Below, in pieces: positions 8,882-17,728 of a DNA stretch of 48,603 bases. The notes beneath the pieces were generated by a model. It saw nothing but the letters and a program-made list of their open reading frames with translations. It was not told the origin of the DNA and did not search any database. The stretch lies in NCBI RefSeq assembly GCF_029255185.1, contig NZ_JAPUVO010000069.1:1-48603 (forward strand). Direction: 5' to 3'. Position numbers and translations under genes: made by a program. How positions within the stretch are numbered: the first letter of the stretch is position 1; each line of letters starts with the position of its first letter. Source of the stretch: Propionivibrio sp. (lineage in GTDB: Bacteria; Pseudomonadota; Gammaproteobacteria; Burkholderiales; Rhodocyclaceae).

Positions 8882-9027
8882 GCTCCGGTCAGACGTTAGG
8901 CTGCGGTAGCTGTGGCGCAGGCTCGAGCGGGTTTGATGCAATTGTCCTGGCTTCCCTGTTTGAGTGTCGAAGGTTTCAGATTTTCGGGTACCATTGCAGG
9001 ACACCTCGGCGTGTCAGTAAGGGCAAT

Positions 9028-9060
9028 AAAAAACCCCGAAAGCCTATGGCTGACGGGGTT
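9028..9060 (-). terminator. intrinsic terminator of tRNA-Leu
   Basis: Read on the minus strand, AACCCCG (9060-9054) pairs with CGGGGTT (9038-9032), with an inner AGCC/GGCT stem, and is followed by a run of Ts (complement of 9028-9033). It lies 37 bases downstream of the tRNA. Confidence 0.8.
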
Positions 9061-9096
9061 ATGAGGGGTGTTGCGTTATTTTGTTGTTGGTCTCGT

Positions 9097-9183
9097 TGGT
9101 GCCCAGGAAGGGACTCGAACCCCCACAGTGTTGCCACCACTAGGACCTGAACCTAGCGCGTCTACCAATTTCGCCACCTGGGC
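9097..9183 (-). tRNA. tRNA-Leu(CAG)
   Basis: On the minus strand the 87-base gene starts GCCCAGG and ends CCTGGGC-A-CCA, a perfect 7-bp acceptor stem with an encoded CCA (9097-9099). The D-arm holds TTGGTAGACGC, the anticodon stem is CTAGG/CCTAG with loop TTCAGGT (anticodon CAG at 9149-9147), a long variable arm (TGGTGGCAACACT) marks a class II tRNA, and the T-loop is TTCGAGT. It is a single-gene unit with its own promoter and terminator. Confidence 0.95.
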
Positions 9184-9201
9184 ATTTCCAGAGAAGCGCG
9201 A

Positions 9202-9229
9202 ATTCTAAAGGAACATTAGAAAATGTCAA
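9202..9229 (-). promoter_or_regulatory. promoter of tRNA-Leu overlapping the rnr start codon
   Basis: On the minus strand TTGACA (9229-9224) and TAGAAT (9207-9202) are separated by 16 bases. The start of transcription would be about 12 bases ahead of the tRNA. The -35 hexamer lies on bases 2-7 of the rnr coding sequence, which begins at 9223. Confidence 0.65.
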
Positions 9230-11523
9230 TCAAAAAACTATCTAAAACAAGAAAAAACGATCCCCACTTTCAGCGTGAAGTCGCCAAATACGAACAACCG
9301 CTACCATCGCGCGAATATGTCCTGCAGGTTCTGGAAGAGCAGGGAAAGCCGGTCAGCTTCGAGCAACTGTGTGTATTGCTGGACATTCATCAGGATGAAT
9401 GCGAGATGTTCCAGCGCCGTTTGCGCGCCATGGAGCGCGAGGCGCAACTGATGCGCAACCGCAAGGATGCGTACATTGTTCCCGAACTCGCCAGCCTGAT
9501 CGCCGGCCGCATCGAAGGGCATGCCGATGGTTACGGCTTTCTCGTTCCGGATGACGGCGGTGACGACCTGTTTCTCGATGCCAAACAGATGTCCAAGGTG
9601 CTGCATCGCGACCGCGCGCTGGCGCGGGTCATCGGTCTTGATCGCAAAGGACGGCGTGAAGGTAGCATTGTCGAGGTGCTCGAGCGCGCCAATCGGATGG
9701 TCGTTGGCCGGGTGCTGGTCGAGCATGGCATTACCGTCATCGTTCCCGAAAACCGGCGCATCAATCAGGATATTCTCGTCGCGCCGGACAAGAAAACCAA
9801 GGTCAAATCGGGACAGGTGGTGATGGTCGAAATCATCGAGCAACCCAACCGTCATTCGCAACCGATCGGGCGCATCGTCGAAGTGCTCGGCAACTATGCC
9901 GATCCGGGAATGGAAATCGAAATTGCGCTGCGCAAACATGATCTGCCTTTCGAATTCTCGACCAAGGTGGTCGAGGAAACAAAGGCCTTGCCAGACAAGG
10001 TAAAGAAATCCGAGTGGTCCGGTCGGAAAGATATACGTGATCTGCCGCTGGTAACCATCGACGGCGAGACGGCCAGGGATTTTGATGACGCCGTGTTTGC
10101 CGAGAAAAAGGGCCGCGGCTGGCGACTGGTGGTGGCGATTGCCGATGTCAGCCACTACGTGCGGCCTGGTATGGCGCTTGATCGCGAGGCGATGGAGCGT
10201 GGCAATTCGGTTTATTTCCCGCGCCGGGTGATTCCCATGCTGCCCGAGAAACTTTCCAACGGGCTGTGTTCATTAAACCCCGATGTCGAGCGCCTGGCTA
10301 TGGTGTGTGATATGGACATCAACAACAGCGGCGAAATCAAGGATTACAATTTCTACCCGGCGGTCTTCCGTTCCCGGGCGCGTTTGACCTACAACCAGGT
10401 GTGGAACTGGCTCTCTGCGGCGGCAAAACCCGAGAGTGAAATTCACTGCGCCCTGCAGCCGCAGTTGCAGGCCCTGTACGCGCTTTTCCAGGTTCTGCTC
10501 AAGGCGCGGCACAAACGCGGGGCGATCGATTTTGAGACGATTGAGACGATGATGCTTTTCAACGAGCAGGGCAAGATCGACAACATCATTCCGGTTCACC
10601 GCAACGATGCACATCGCCTGATCGAGGAGTGCATGCTGGCGGCCAATGTGTGTGCCTCGGCCTTTCTTCAGGAGCACAAGCAGACCTGTCTGTATCGGGT
10701 GCACGAAGGCCCGACACCGGAGAAGCTCGAAGGTCTGCGCAGCTTCCTTCAGGAATTCGGCCTGGGGCTTCCGGGTGGCGAGAGTCCGACGGCCAAGGAC
10801 TACGGCGTGCTGCTTGAAAAAATCAAGCCGCGCCCGGATGCCCAACTGCTGCAAACGGTGATGTTGCGCTCGCTGCGCCAGGCCATGTACAGCCCAGACA
10901 ATGTTGGCCACTTTGGCCTGTCCTACGAGCACTACACCCACTTCACGTCGCCGATTCGGCGCTACCCTGACCTGCTGGTGCATCGTTCGATCAAGTCGGT
11001 GCTCGATGGCACAAATTATAAGCCGGGCAAGTGGGACGAAATCGGCATGCATTGCTCAATGACCGAGCGGCGTGCCGACGAGGCCACACGCGATGTGAAT
11101 AACTGGCTCAAGTGCTATTACATGCGCGACCGCATTGGCGAGGAGTTTGCCGGGACGATTGCCTCGGTGGTGCCGTTTGGCGTCTTCGTGGCGCTCGATT
11201 CGGTCTATGTCGAGGGCCTGGTGCATGTCTCCGAACTGGGCGAGGATTACTTTCAATATGACAACGTCAAGCATCAGATGCTCGGCGAGCGCAGCGGCCA
11301 GCGCTATCGTCTGGGTGATCGCTTGCAGGTCAAACTGGTGCGTGCCGATCTGGAGACCGGTCGTATTGACTTTGTCCTCGCTACTCCACCAGCCTCGCTG
11401 CGAGTACCGGTGCCGAAGCTTGCGGCAATGCCGTTTCCAGGTCGTGCGGCAAAATCGGCGCCCAAGCCGGTCGCCGCTGGCAAGAAACAGCCTGCCGCGA
11501 AAAAGCGTCACAAGGCGTCGTAA
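9223..11523 (+). CDS. rnr: ribonuclease R
   Basis: RNase R (766 residues) is a 3'-5' processive exoribonuclease that degrades structured RNA. A winged-helix N-terminal domain (about 20-85), cold-shock-type OB domains (about 85-240), the RNB catalytic domain (about 265-600) with the metal-binding DFDD at 286-289, and a C-terminal S1 domain (about 640-720) are visible. A basic tail (GKKQPAAKKRHKAS) ends the protein, as in enterobacterial RNase R. The ATG is preceded by AAAGGAAC. Its 5' region is shared with the divergent tRNA-Leu. rlmB follows after 64 bases, the usual rnr-rlmB pair. Confidence 0.96.
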   Translation: MSIKKLSKTRKNDPHFQREVAKYEQPLPSREYVLQVLEEQGKPVSFEQLCVLLDIHQDECEMFQRRLRAMEREAQLMRNRKDAYIVPELASLIAGRIEGHADGYGFLVPDDGGDDLFLDAKQMSKVLHRDRALARVIGLDRKGRREGSIVEVLERANRMVVGRVLVEHGITVIVPENRRINQDILVAPDKKTKVKSGQVVMVEIIEQPNRHSQPIGRIVEVLGNYADPGMEIEIALRKHDLPFEFSTKVVEETKALPDKVKKSEWSGRKDIRDLPLVTIDGETARDFDDAVFAEKKGRGWRLVVAIADVSHYVRPGMALDREAMERGNSVYFPRRVIPMLPEKLSNGLCSLNPDVERLAMVCDMDINNSGEIKDYNFYPAVFRSRARLTYNQVWNWLSAAAKPESEIHCALQPQLQALYALFQVLLKARHKRGAIDFETIETMMLFNEQGKIDNIIPVHRNDAHRLIEECMLAANVCASAFLQEHKQTCLYRVHEGPTPEKLEGLRSFLQEFGLGLPGGESPTAKDYGVLLEKIKPRPDAQLLQTVMLRSLRQAMYSPDNVGHFGLSYEHYTHFTSPIRRYPDLLVHRSIKSVLDGTNYKPGKWDEIGMHCSMTERRADEATRDVNNWLKCYYMRDRIGEEFAGTIASVVPFGVFVALDSVYVEGLVHVSELGEDYFQYDNVKHQMLGERSGQRYRLGDRLQVKLVRADLETGRIDFVLATPPASLRVPVPKLAAMPFPGRAAKSAPKPVAAGKKQPAAKKRHKAS

Positions 11524-11587
11524 TGCCTTTGCCGGGAGGCGCTGCGGCGCTTCCCGTTCACCTCATTCCTACGTTCGAGAATAATTC

Positions 11588-12328
11588 ATGTCACAGACTC
11601 GCTTCATTCACGGTTTTCACGCCATCATCGCCAAGCTGCGTCATCAGCCCGACGCCATTCTTGAAATTTTTATCAATGCGGATCGCCACGATGCGCGGGC
11701 ACGTGATCTGATGCGTCACGCCGAACTGCATGCGGTCAAGGTTGTTCCGGTCGATGCCAAACGCCTCGCCGGAATGGCCGGTGGTGATACGCGTCATCAG
11801 GGCGTGGTGGCCAAGGTTTCCGGCGAGTCGCGTCATGTCACCCTTGACGATGTGCTCGATACTCTGGAAGAACCTGCTTTCCTTCTGGTGCTTGACGGTA
11901 TTCAGGATCCACACAATCTCGGTGCCTGCCTGAGAGTCGCTGATGCCGTTGGCGCCCATGCCGTGATCGCTCCCAAGGATAGGGCTGTCGGGCTGACGCA
12001 AACGGCCATCAAGGTGGCTAGCGGGGCTGCAGAGAGCGTGCCCTACATCACCGTGACCAATCTGGCGCGCACCCTGCGCGAGCTGAGAGAGCGCGAAATC
12101 TGGGTTGTCGGTGCCGATGCAGACGCCAAGGACGATCTTTACGCTGTGCAGTGGCCGGTGGCTACTGCCTGGGTACTCGGCGCCGAGGGTGATGGCATGC
12201 GCCGTCTGACGCGCGAAAACTGCAATCAACTGGTGACCATTCCGATGCTCGGATCGGTGCAGAGCCTGAACGTCTCGGTGGCCACCGGCGTTTGCCTGTA
12301 TGAGGCGAGGCGACGGCGCGGGAACTGA
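11588..12328 (+). CDS. rlmB: 23S rRNA (guanosine-2'-O-)-methyltransferase RlmB
   Basis: RlmB (246 residues) methylates the 2'-OH of G2251 in 23S rRNA (E. coli numbering). It has the N-terminal SpoU substrate-binding domain (about 5-80) and the SPOUT knot domain with the three motifs NLGACLRVADAVGAHAV, VLGAEGDGMRRLT and MLGSVQSLNVSVATGV. Length is normal. It lies downstream of rnr, an arrangement long conserved in proteobacteria. Confidence 0.95.
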   Translation: MSQTRFIHGFHAIIAKLRHQPDAILEIFINADRHDARARDLMRHAELHAVKVVPVDAKRLAGMAGGDTRHQGVVAKVSGESRHVTLDDVLDTLEEPAFLLVLDGIQDPHNLGACLRVADAVGAHAVIAPKDRAVGLTQTAIKVASGAAESVPYITVTNLARTLRELREREIWVVGADADAKDDLYAVQWPVATAWVLGAEGDGMRRLTRENCNQLVTIPMLGSVQSLNVSVATGVCLYEARRRRGN

Positions 12329-12355
12329 TCGGTGCTGATCTGGGAGGATGTTTTC

Positions 12356-13660
12356 ATGGCTGAGCTTGACCGGCGCCAGCGTCGCCGCCGTAACATGGCA
12401 CTGACCGTTGTGGTCGCCGCCTACGTCATCTCGTTTTTCCAGCGCTTTGCGCCGGCGGGCATTGCTCAGGATCTGGCACTCGCATTTGGCACCAACGCCT
12501 CGTCGCTCGGTGTTTTGGCATCGACCTATTTTTATGTCTACACGGTCATGCAAGTGCCGACCGGGATCTTTGTCGACACCCTGGGGCCGCGCCGCATTTT
12601 GCTTTTTGGCGGTATTGTCGGTGCTGCCGGGAGTCTCATGTTCGGCATGGCACCGACGCTGGAAATGGCATTGATCGGGCGCACCCTGGTCGGTCTTGGG
12701 GTCTCGGTCACCTTCATTGCCATGCTCAAATTTGTTGCTCTGTGGTTTGACGAGAGCCGCTTTGCAAGCGTCGTCGGCGTCAGCATGCTGGTCGGCAATC
12801 TGGGCTCGGTGCTGGCCGGTTCGCCGCTGTCGTCGCTGGCACAAGCCACCGGATGGCGCAGTGTCTTTGTCGCGCTGGCTGGCTTGTCCCTACTCCTTGG
12901 CATCGCCTGCTGGGTGCTGGTGCGTGATCGACCGGACGTTTCGGCAGAGGGGTTGATCAAAAAACCGCATTTTGATCGCACACTGGTGTTGACCGGACTG
13001 CTTCAGGTCCTCAGAAATCGTGCCACTTGGCCCGCAGCCTGCGTCAACCTGGGCATTAGCGGCAGTTTTTTTGCCTTTGGTGGTCTCTGGGCGACGCCTT
13101 TTCTTACCCAGGCGTACGGGATGACACGTGCGCTTGCAGCCAGTCACGTCAGTTTGTACTTCACCGGCTTTGCGCTGGGCTGCGTGTCTATTGGCGCGCT
13201 CTCCGATCGACTGGGAAGACGCAAACCATTGCTGATTGTGGGCTCCCATCTGTATGTGTTGGTCTGGCTGGTCTGGCTTTACAGCGTCGCGCTACCGCTG
13301 GTTATTACGTACCCCCTGTTCTTTCTGATGGGGCTGCTGACCGCTACTTTCACGCTGACCTGGGCGTGTGCCAAGGAGGTCAATCCGCCGCTGCTCTCCG
13401 GCATGTCGACCAGCGTTACCAATATGGGCGGTTTCCTTGCCGGAGCGATCCTGCAACCCACGTTTGGCTGGGTGATGGATCTGCATTGGGCAGGCGGGGT
13501 GAGCAGTTCGGGTGCGCACCTCTATACCCCTGCGGATTATCATGCCGGCCTGTTGCTGCTGGTTGCGACGGCGGCGGTCGGGGCTATTGCTTCGTGGCGT
13601 ATCCGAGAAACGAATTGTCAAAATACCTGGCAGCCACTGACTGCAGGACGCCTGAGATAG
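12356..13660 (+). CDS. MFS transporter
   Basis: A major facilitator superfamily permease of 434 residues with about 12 hydrophobic segments. The first-half loop motif appears as DTLGPRRILLFGG (after helix 2) and its second-half counterpart as DRLGRRKPLLIVG. The ATG at 12356 is chosen over a GTG at 12332 because GGGAGG lies at 12342-12347. The protein begins with a basic stretch (ELDRRQRRRRN), as expected for a cytosolic N-terminus. The substrate cannot be told; nothing in the neighbours (rlmB upstream, a zinc-ribbon gene convergent) suggests one. Confidence 0.85.
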   Translation: MAELDRRQRRRRNMALTVVVAAYVISFFQRFAPAGIAQDLALAFGTNASSLGVLASTYFYVYTVMQVPTGIFVDTLGPRRILLFGGIVGAAGSLMFGMAPTLEMALIGRTLVGLGVSVTFIAMLKFVALWFDESRFASVVGVSMLVGNLGSVLAGSPLSSLAQATGWRSVFVALAGLSLLLGIACWVLVRDRPDVSAEGLIKKPHFDRTLVLTGLLQVLRNRATWPAACVNLGISGSFFAFGGLWATPFLTQAYGMTRALAASHVSLYFTGFALGCVSIGALSDRLGRRKPLLIVGSHLYVLVWLVWLYSVALPLVITYPLFFLMGLLTATFTLTWACAKEVNPPLLSGMSTSVTNMGGFLAGAILQPTFGWVMDLHWAGGVSSSGAHLYTPADYHAGLLLLVATAAVGAIASWRIRETNCQNTWQPLTAGRLR

Positions 13661-13689
13661 ACGGGCATTTAGCAGCACACGCGCGTCGA

Positions 13690-14406
13690 TTACGGAAAAA
13701 AATCGAAAACGATCCCAACGCCTGATAGGAATAGGTCGCCAATGAGCGTTCCCTTCTCGGGGACGATTTTCTGTTGCTGGCGCTGCTTCTCGATGGCCAG
13801 CAGCGCGTCAGCCAGTGCTTCAGGGTCGCGACGGGTGTGCGTGTATTCCTTATTCTGGTAGTCCGCCAGCGCCTTTTCGACCGCGTCGGGATCAAGAATC
13901 GAGATCGGTGCAGCGCAGTGGCTGCAGGCAGCTTCCGTGCGGATGTCCACCGGAGCCCCGCAACCAGTGCAATGGATGGTTCCAATGCGAGCGGCCAGCG
14001 CCATGATCTCGGCGGGGGCGAGCTGCCGGACAAAGCCCTTTTCGATCATGAACTGGGCGAAAGCGGTGAACCGGCCGTGATCATGCGGGCAGCGATGATA
14101 GGTGAAATGACCGCTGCGTACCAGATCAAGCTGGGCCATCAGCGTTCTCTTGCAACGCGGACAGTGCAGGGTGGCTGCGTGTTGTCGGCGCGGATCATCG
14201 CGGTGCGTGTGGATCAGCTTGAACAGATCGATGATTCCACTTGGAGCGATCTGTTCGCTCTCGAAAGCGTCGAACCATATCCCCTGGCAGGGGAAGCAAA
14301 GATCAAGCGTCAGCGTGCCAAAGTTTCGTTGCGCAAGGTCCAGTCGTGTCATCTGCTGGGCGCATGATGGGCAGGCGGAGATGTCTGTTGGCGGCGTGAA
14401 ACTCAT
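13690..14406 (-). CDS. zinc-ribbon protein of unknown function
   Basis: A soluble protein of 238 residues from the ATG at 14406 (MSFTPPTDISACPSC). Three zinc-binding pairs of motifs follow one another: CPSC with CFPCQGIWFD (a zf-TFIIB-type ribbon), CPRC with a HRCPHDHGRF block, and CTGC with CSHC. The C-terminal part (about 185-225) is helical and charged, with a hydrophobic end (LSGVGIVFDFFP). It may bind nucleic acid or another protein; no function is known to me. It is convergent with the MFS gene upstream in the window. Confidence 0.7.
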   Translation of the reverse strand: MSFTPPTDISACPSCAQQMTRLDLAQRNFGTLTLDLCFPCQGIWFDAFESEQIAPSGIIDLFKLIHTHRDDPRRQHAATLHCPRCKRTLMAQLDLVRSGHFTYHRCPHDHGRFTAFAQFMIEKGFVRQLAPAEIMALAARIGTIHCTGCGAPVDIRTEAACSHCAAPISILDPDAVEKALADYQNKEYTHTRRDPEALADALLAIEKQRQQQKIVPEKGTLIGDLFLSGVGIVFDFFP

Positions 14407-14576
14407 TGCGGGCTCAAAGGTGGGCACCTTAGTCGGGTTCTGCTGTCGTATGCGAACGTTATTTCGGAAAACGAAACCATTATCCCACAAGCCGCAATTT
14501 TTCAGCCTGGGGTACCGTGCCAGGATGGCGCTTGACGCTGGCGGGCAACAGAAGTCGATACTGAATGGAGAAATTC

Positions 14577-15170
14577 ATGCACAAACCACTACCGATGTCC
14601 AAGATGAAACCAGGTGTTGTCTGGTTGCCAGCCGATGCCCATGCGCCAAAACCGACCCTGGTAAACTCTCCGGCGATCGAAGTCATGACGGATCTGCGGC
14701 AAGTATTGGCGGCCACGGTGAGTGCCGGCGAGAGCGTTGCCCGGGCCACGCAGCAAATGATTGCACGCCGAGTACGGCTGCTGCTGGTCGTCAGCGACGA
14801 TGGTTTGATCGAAGGCCTGCTTTCGGCGCGCGACACAATGGGCGAAAAACCGGTCAAGCTATTGCAGGAACGACGCGGGGCCAAGTTCAGCGATCTGGTT
14901 GTTGGCGACCTCATGGTTCCCCGGCAGTACATTGATGTGCTTGATATCGACACGGTGCTACACGCCGAGGTCGGCTCCATTCTCGCCACGCTCAAGGCGA
15001 ATGGGCGGCAACATGCGCTGGTGATCGATTACGACAAGCTGCGGGGCGGGGAGGTGGTGCGCGGTATTTTCTCGGCAACACAGATCGCCCGCCAACTTGG
15101 CGTGGCGATTCCGATCTTTGAGGTCGCTCAGACCTTTGCCGAAATTACCTCGGCGCTGGGAAGTAGCTAA
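14577..15170 (+). CDS. CBS-domain-pair protein
   Basis: A soluble protein of 197 residues with two CBS motifs (about 25-90 and 105-175), a module that binds adenine nucleotides or similar ligands. The blocks VMTDLRQVLAATVSAGESV and VVGDLMVPRQYIDVLDID are recognisable. The ATG at 14577 is chosen because GGAGAAA lies just ahead; an in-frame ATG at 14565 overlaps that site. It carries no effector domain, so it probably senses or regulates a partner. A small lipoprotein gene follows 49 bases downstream. Confidence 0.75.
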   Translation: MHKPLPMSKMKPGVVWLPADAHAPKPTLVNSPAIEVMTDLRQVLAATVSAGESVARATQQMIARRVRLLLVVSDDGLIEGLLSARDTMGEKPVKLLQERRGAKFSDLVVGDLMVPRQYIDVLDIDTVLHAEVGSILATLKANGRQHALVIDYDKLRGGEVVRGIFSATQIARQLGVAIPIFEVAQTFAEITSALGSS

Positions 15171-15219
15171 AACTTGGAATGTGGCCGAGGTGTTCCGCAA
15201 CCCAAAGAAGGGTGTTCAC

Positions 15220-15429
15220 ATGCGAAATATGTTTTTGATGACCTGTATCTTTTTTCTCTTTGGCTGTGGCCTTGAAAGTGTTGGCACGGCGGCAAGCGTT
15301 GGCAAACTTCAAGCAGACCAAGCCAAACAGGCCAAGGAAAGCATGGACAAACTGAAAACCAACATTAATGCCGCCATGACTGAGGCAGAGCAGAGCAGGA
15401 AGAAGGCCGAAGAAGCCGCCAACAATTAG
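15220..15429 (+). CDS. small lipoprotein with a coiled-coil tail
   Basis: A 69-residue protein from the ATG at 15220 (ribosome site AAAGAAGG). A lipoprotein signal sequence ends in the lipobox LFGC, giving a lipidated Cys at about residue 16. The mature part is Lys/Ala/Glu-rich and helical (KLQADQAKQAKESMDKLKTN and onwards), likely a short coiled coil. Its TAG stop overlaps the stop of cysN on the other strand. The function is unknown. Confidence 0.65.
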   Translation: MRNMFLMTCIFFLFGCGLESVGTAASVGKLQADQAKQAKESMDKLKTNINAAMTEAEQSRKKAEEAANN

Positions 15430-16706
15430 AGGATCATCCCCGCGCCAACCGTGTTATTGCTCGATTCGTCGATGACGATGAAGGCCCCGGTGCCACGGTT
15501 CTCGGCGTAGCTGTCGGCGAAAATCGGTTGCGCTAGCTTGAAGCTGACCTTGGCGATATCGTTCATCGCCAGTTTCTCGGCGGCTTGATGCTCCATGGTA
15601 TTGATGTCCATGCGGAACTCGATGCCGGCGAGCATCGCCTTGCTGTCGCGCGTCGTATGCCGGATGAGATATTTGCGGCGCGGATCGAGCGGCGATTCGG
15701 AGAGCCAGCAGAGCATGGCGTTAATCTGCTTGGTAAACTGCGGCAGTTCGCCGGTCCTGACGATCATGTCGCCGCGCGAGATGTCGATCTCGTCGTCGAG
15801 CAGGAGGGTGATCGACTGTTCGGCAAAGGCATGCGTTAACGACGTGCTATTGATCTGGATATCCTTGACGCGGGTTTCCCGACCGGAAGGTAGCACGGTG
15901 ACCGCGTCGCCAATGGCCACCACGCCCGATTCGACACGCCCCATGAAACCGCGATAGTCGTGCAGCTCGGGGTTGGCCGAGTCCTGCGGGCGGCAGACGT
16001 ACTGCACCGGGAAGCGGAAGCTTTCCTGGTGATCGGTGTGCGAGGTGCTTGCCGCTTCGAGCAGATCAATCAGCGTCGGCCCCTGATACCAGTCGAGCCG
16101 CTCGCCGCGCTCAACGACCATGTCACCGTTGAGCGCCGACATCGGGATGAAATGTACATCCTTGATGTTCAGCTTGGCGGCAAAGGCCAGATAGTCGGCC
16201 ATGATCCGGTCAAAAGCCTCCTGTGAGTAGTCGACCAGATCCATCTTGTTGATGGCTACGACCAGATGCGGAATATTGACCAGGTGGGTGAGATAGGAGT
16301 GACGTCGGGTCTGCGTCAACACGCCCTTGCGCGCATCGATGAGGATGATGGCCAGATCGGCGGTCGACGCGGCGGTGACCATGTTGCGCGTGTACTGCTC
16401 GTGGCCCGGTGCGTCGGCGATGATGTATTTGCGCGTGCCGGTGGTGAAGTAGCGGTAGGCGACATCGATGGTGATTCCCTGTTCGCGCTCGGCCTGCAGG
16501 CCGTCGGTAAGCAGCGACAGGTCAATGGCGTCCATGCCGCGCTTTTTCGAGGTGCGCTCGATGGCGTGCAGGGTATCGGCAAGAATCGTTTTGGAATCAA
16601 ACAACAGGCGACCGATTAGCGTGCTCTTGCCATCGTCGACGCTGCCGCAGGTCAGGAAGCGGAGCAGGCCATTGTCTATGGCGGGAATTTTTTCCATGGC
16701 GGACAT
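15426..16706 (-). CDS. cysN: sulfate adenylyltransferase subunit 1, CysN
   Basis: CysN (426 residues) is the GTPase subunit of ATP sulfurylase; with CysD it makes APS from ATP and sulfate. The G motifs are GSVDDGKST (21-29), DAPGHEQYTRNM and NKMDLVDY, followed by EF-Tu-like beta-barrel domains. It has no fused APS kinase (CysC), which fits an APS-reducing pathway. Its start overlaps the cysD stop by one base. Its stop codon shares bases with the stop of the convergent lipoprotein gene. Confidence 0.95.
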   Translation of the reverse strand: MSAMEKIPAIDNGLLRFLTCGSVDDGKSTLIGRLLFDSKTILADTLHAIERTSKKRGMDAIDLSLLTDGLQAEREQGITIDVAYRYFTTGTRKYIIADAPGHEQYTRNMVTAASTADLAIILIDARKGVLTQTRRHSYLTHLVNIPHLVVAINKMDLVDYSQEAFDRIMADYLAFAAKLNIKDVHFIPMSALNGDMVVERGERLDWYQGPTLIDLLEAASTSHTDHQESFRFPVQYVCRPQDSANPELHDYRGFMGRVESGVVAIGDAVTVLPSGRETRVKDIQINSTSLTHAFAEQSITLLLDDEIDISRGDMIVRTGELPQFTKQINAMLCWLSESPLDPRRKYLIRHTTRDSKAMLAGIEFRMDINTMEHQAAEKLAMNDIAKVSFKLAQPIFADSYAENRGTGAFIVIDESSNNTVGAGMIL

Positions 16707-17620
16707 CAGAAGTAACCCTCTTTCTTGCGTTGTTCCATCGACGCATCCGACGTTTGATCGTCCAGGCGCGTGGCGCCGCGTTCGGTGATGGTCGTCGTCG
16801 CCGTTTCGGCAATGATCTTGGCGATGGTGTCGGCAGCCGATTCGACGGGTGCCGTACAGGTTATGTCGCCGACGGTGCGGAAGCGTACCTGCACCTGCTC
16901 GATGGTGTCGCCGGGCCGCGCCGGTGTTACCTCGGTGACCGGCAGCATGCCACCCTGCCGACGAACGATGGGGCGCAGGTGGGCGAAGTAAATCGATGGC
17001 AGTTCGAGGTTTTCGCGCTCGATGTATTGCCAGACATCGAATTCAGTCCAGTTCGAAATCGGGAAAACGCGGATGTTTTCACCCTTGAAGCTGCGTGCGT
17101 TGTAGAGATCCCAAAGTTCGGGGCGTTGGTTCTTCGGGTCCCACTGGCCGAATTCGTCGCGGAAGGAGAAGATGCGCTCCTTGGCACGCGCTTTTTCCTC
17201 GTCACGGCGCGCGCCGCCGATACAGGCGTCGAAGCTAAATTCCTCGATCGCTTCAAGCAGGGTCACCGACTGGTGCTTGTTGCGCGATTCGTCGTCCGTT
17301 TTGAGCACGACCGTACCGCGCGCCATCGAATCTTCAACCGAACGCACGATCAGGCGCTCGCCAAGTTCGGCGGCGCGCTTGTCGCGAAAATCGGTGACTT
17401 CCTTATAGTTGTGGCCGGTGTCGATGTGCATCAGTGGAAAAGGAAACTTGCCCGGGCGAAAGGCCTTCTCGGCAATGCGCAACATGCAGATCGAATCCTT
17501 GCCGCCGGAAAAGAGCAGCACCGGATTGCTGCACTGGCCAGCCACCTCGCGCATGATGTGAATGGCCTCGGATTCGAGCCAGTCGAGGTGGGAGAGGGTT
17601 TGTTTGGTGAGAGTTGTCAT
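16706..17620 (-). CDS. cysD: sulfate adenylyltransferase subunit 2, CysD
   Basis: CysD (304 residues) is the catalytic, adenylating subunit of ATP sulfurylase. The PP-loop LLFSGGKDS is at about 35-43 and DTGHNYKEVTDFRD follows at about 70. The C-terminal GDITCTAPVESAADT and the conserved FPISNWTEFDVWQYI are typical of the family. The ATG at 17620 is preferred to a TTG one codon earlier. It is separated from cysH by about 108 bases that contain a repeat element, while it overlaps cysN directly. Confidence 0.95.
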   Translation of the reverse strand: MTTLTKQTLSHLDWLESEAIHIMREVAGQCSNPVLLFSGGKDSICMLRIAEKAFRPGKFPFPLMHIDTGHNYKEVTDFRDKRAAELGERLIVRSVEDSMARGTVVLKTDDESRNKHQSVTLLEAIEEFSFDACIGGARRDEEKARAKERIFSFRDEFGQWDPKNQRPELWDLYNARSFKGENIRVFPISNWTEFDVWQYIERENLELPSIYFAHLRPIVRRQGGMLPVTEVTPARPGDTIEQVQVRFRTVGDITCTAPVESAADTIAKIIAETATTTITERGATRLDDQTSDASMEQRKKEGYF

Positions 17621-17647
17621 CAATTACTTTCAAAAAACAACGCTTTC

Positions 17648-17728
17648 AACGCAGAGGACGCAGAGGCGCAGAGATCGCAGAGAAGATCAAGAGCTGTTTT
17701 TCTTTGCGATCTCTGCGTTGAGAGAGGT
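17648..17728. repeat. GCAGAG-rich intergenic repeat with a 13-bp inverted repeat
   Basis: Short direct units of the form (A)CGCAGAG recur four times at about 17648-17684. CGCAGAGATCGCA (17667-17679) and TGCGATCTCTGCG (17705-17717) are perfect inverted arms around a 25-base spacer. It lies between cysH and cysD inside an otherwise tight operon. It could fold in the transcript and affect mRNA stability or the ratio of the genes on each side. It looks like a dispersed chromosomal repeat rather than coding DNA. Confidence 0.7.

Noticed and set aside
11591-12844. A 417-codon open frame on the minus strand opposite rlmB and the MFS gene
   Set aside because: No domain is visible and it is antisense to a well-conserved methyltransferase.
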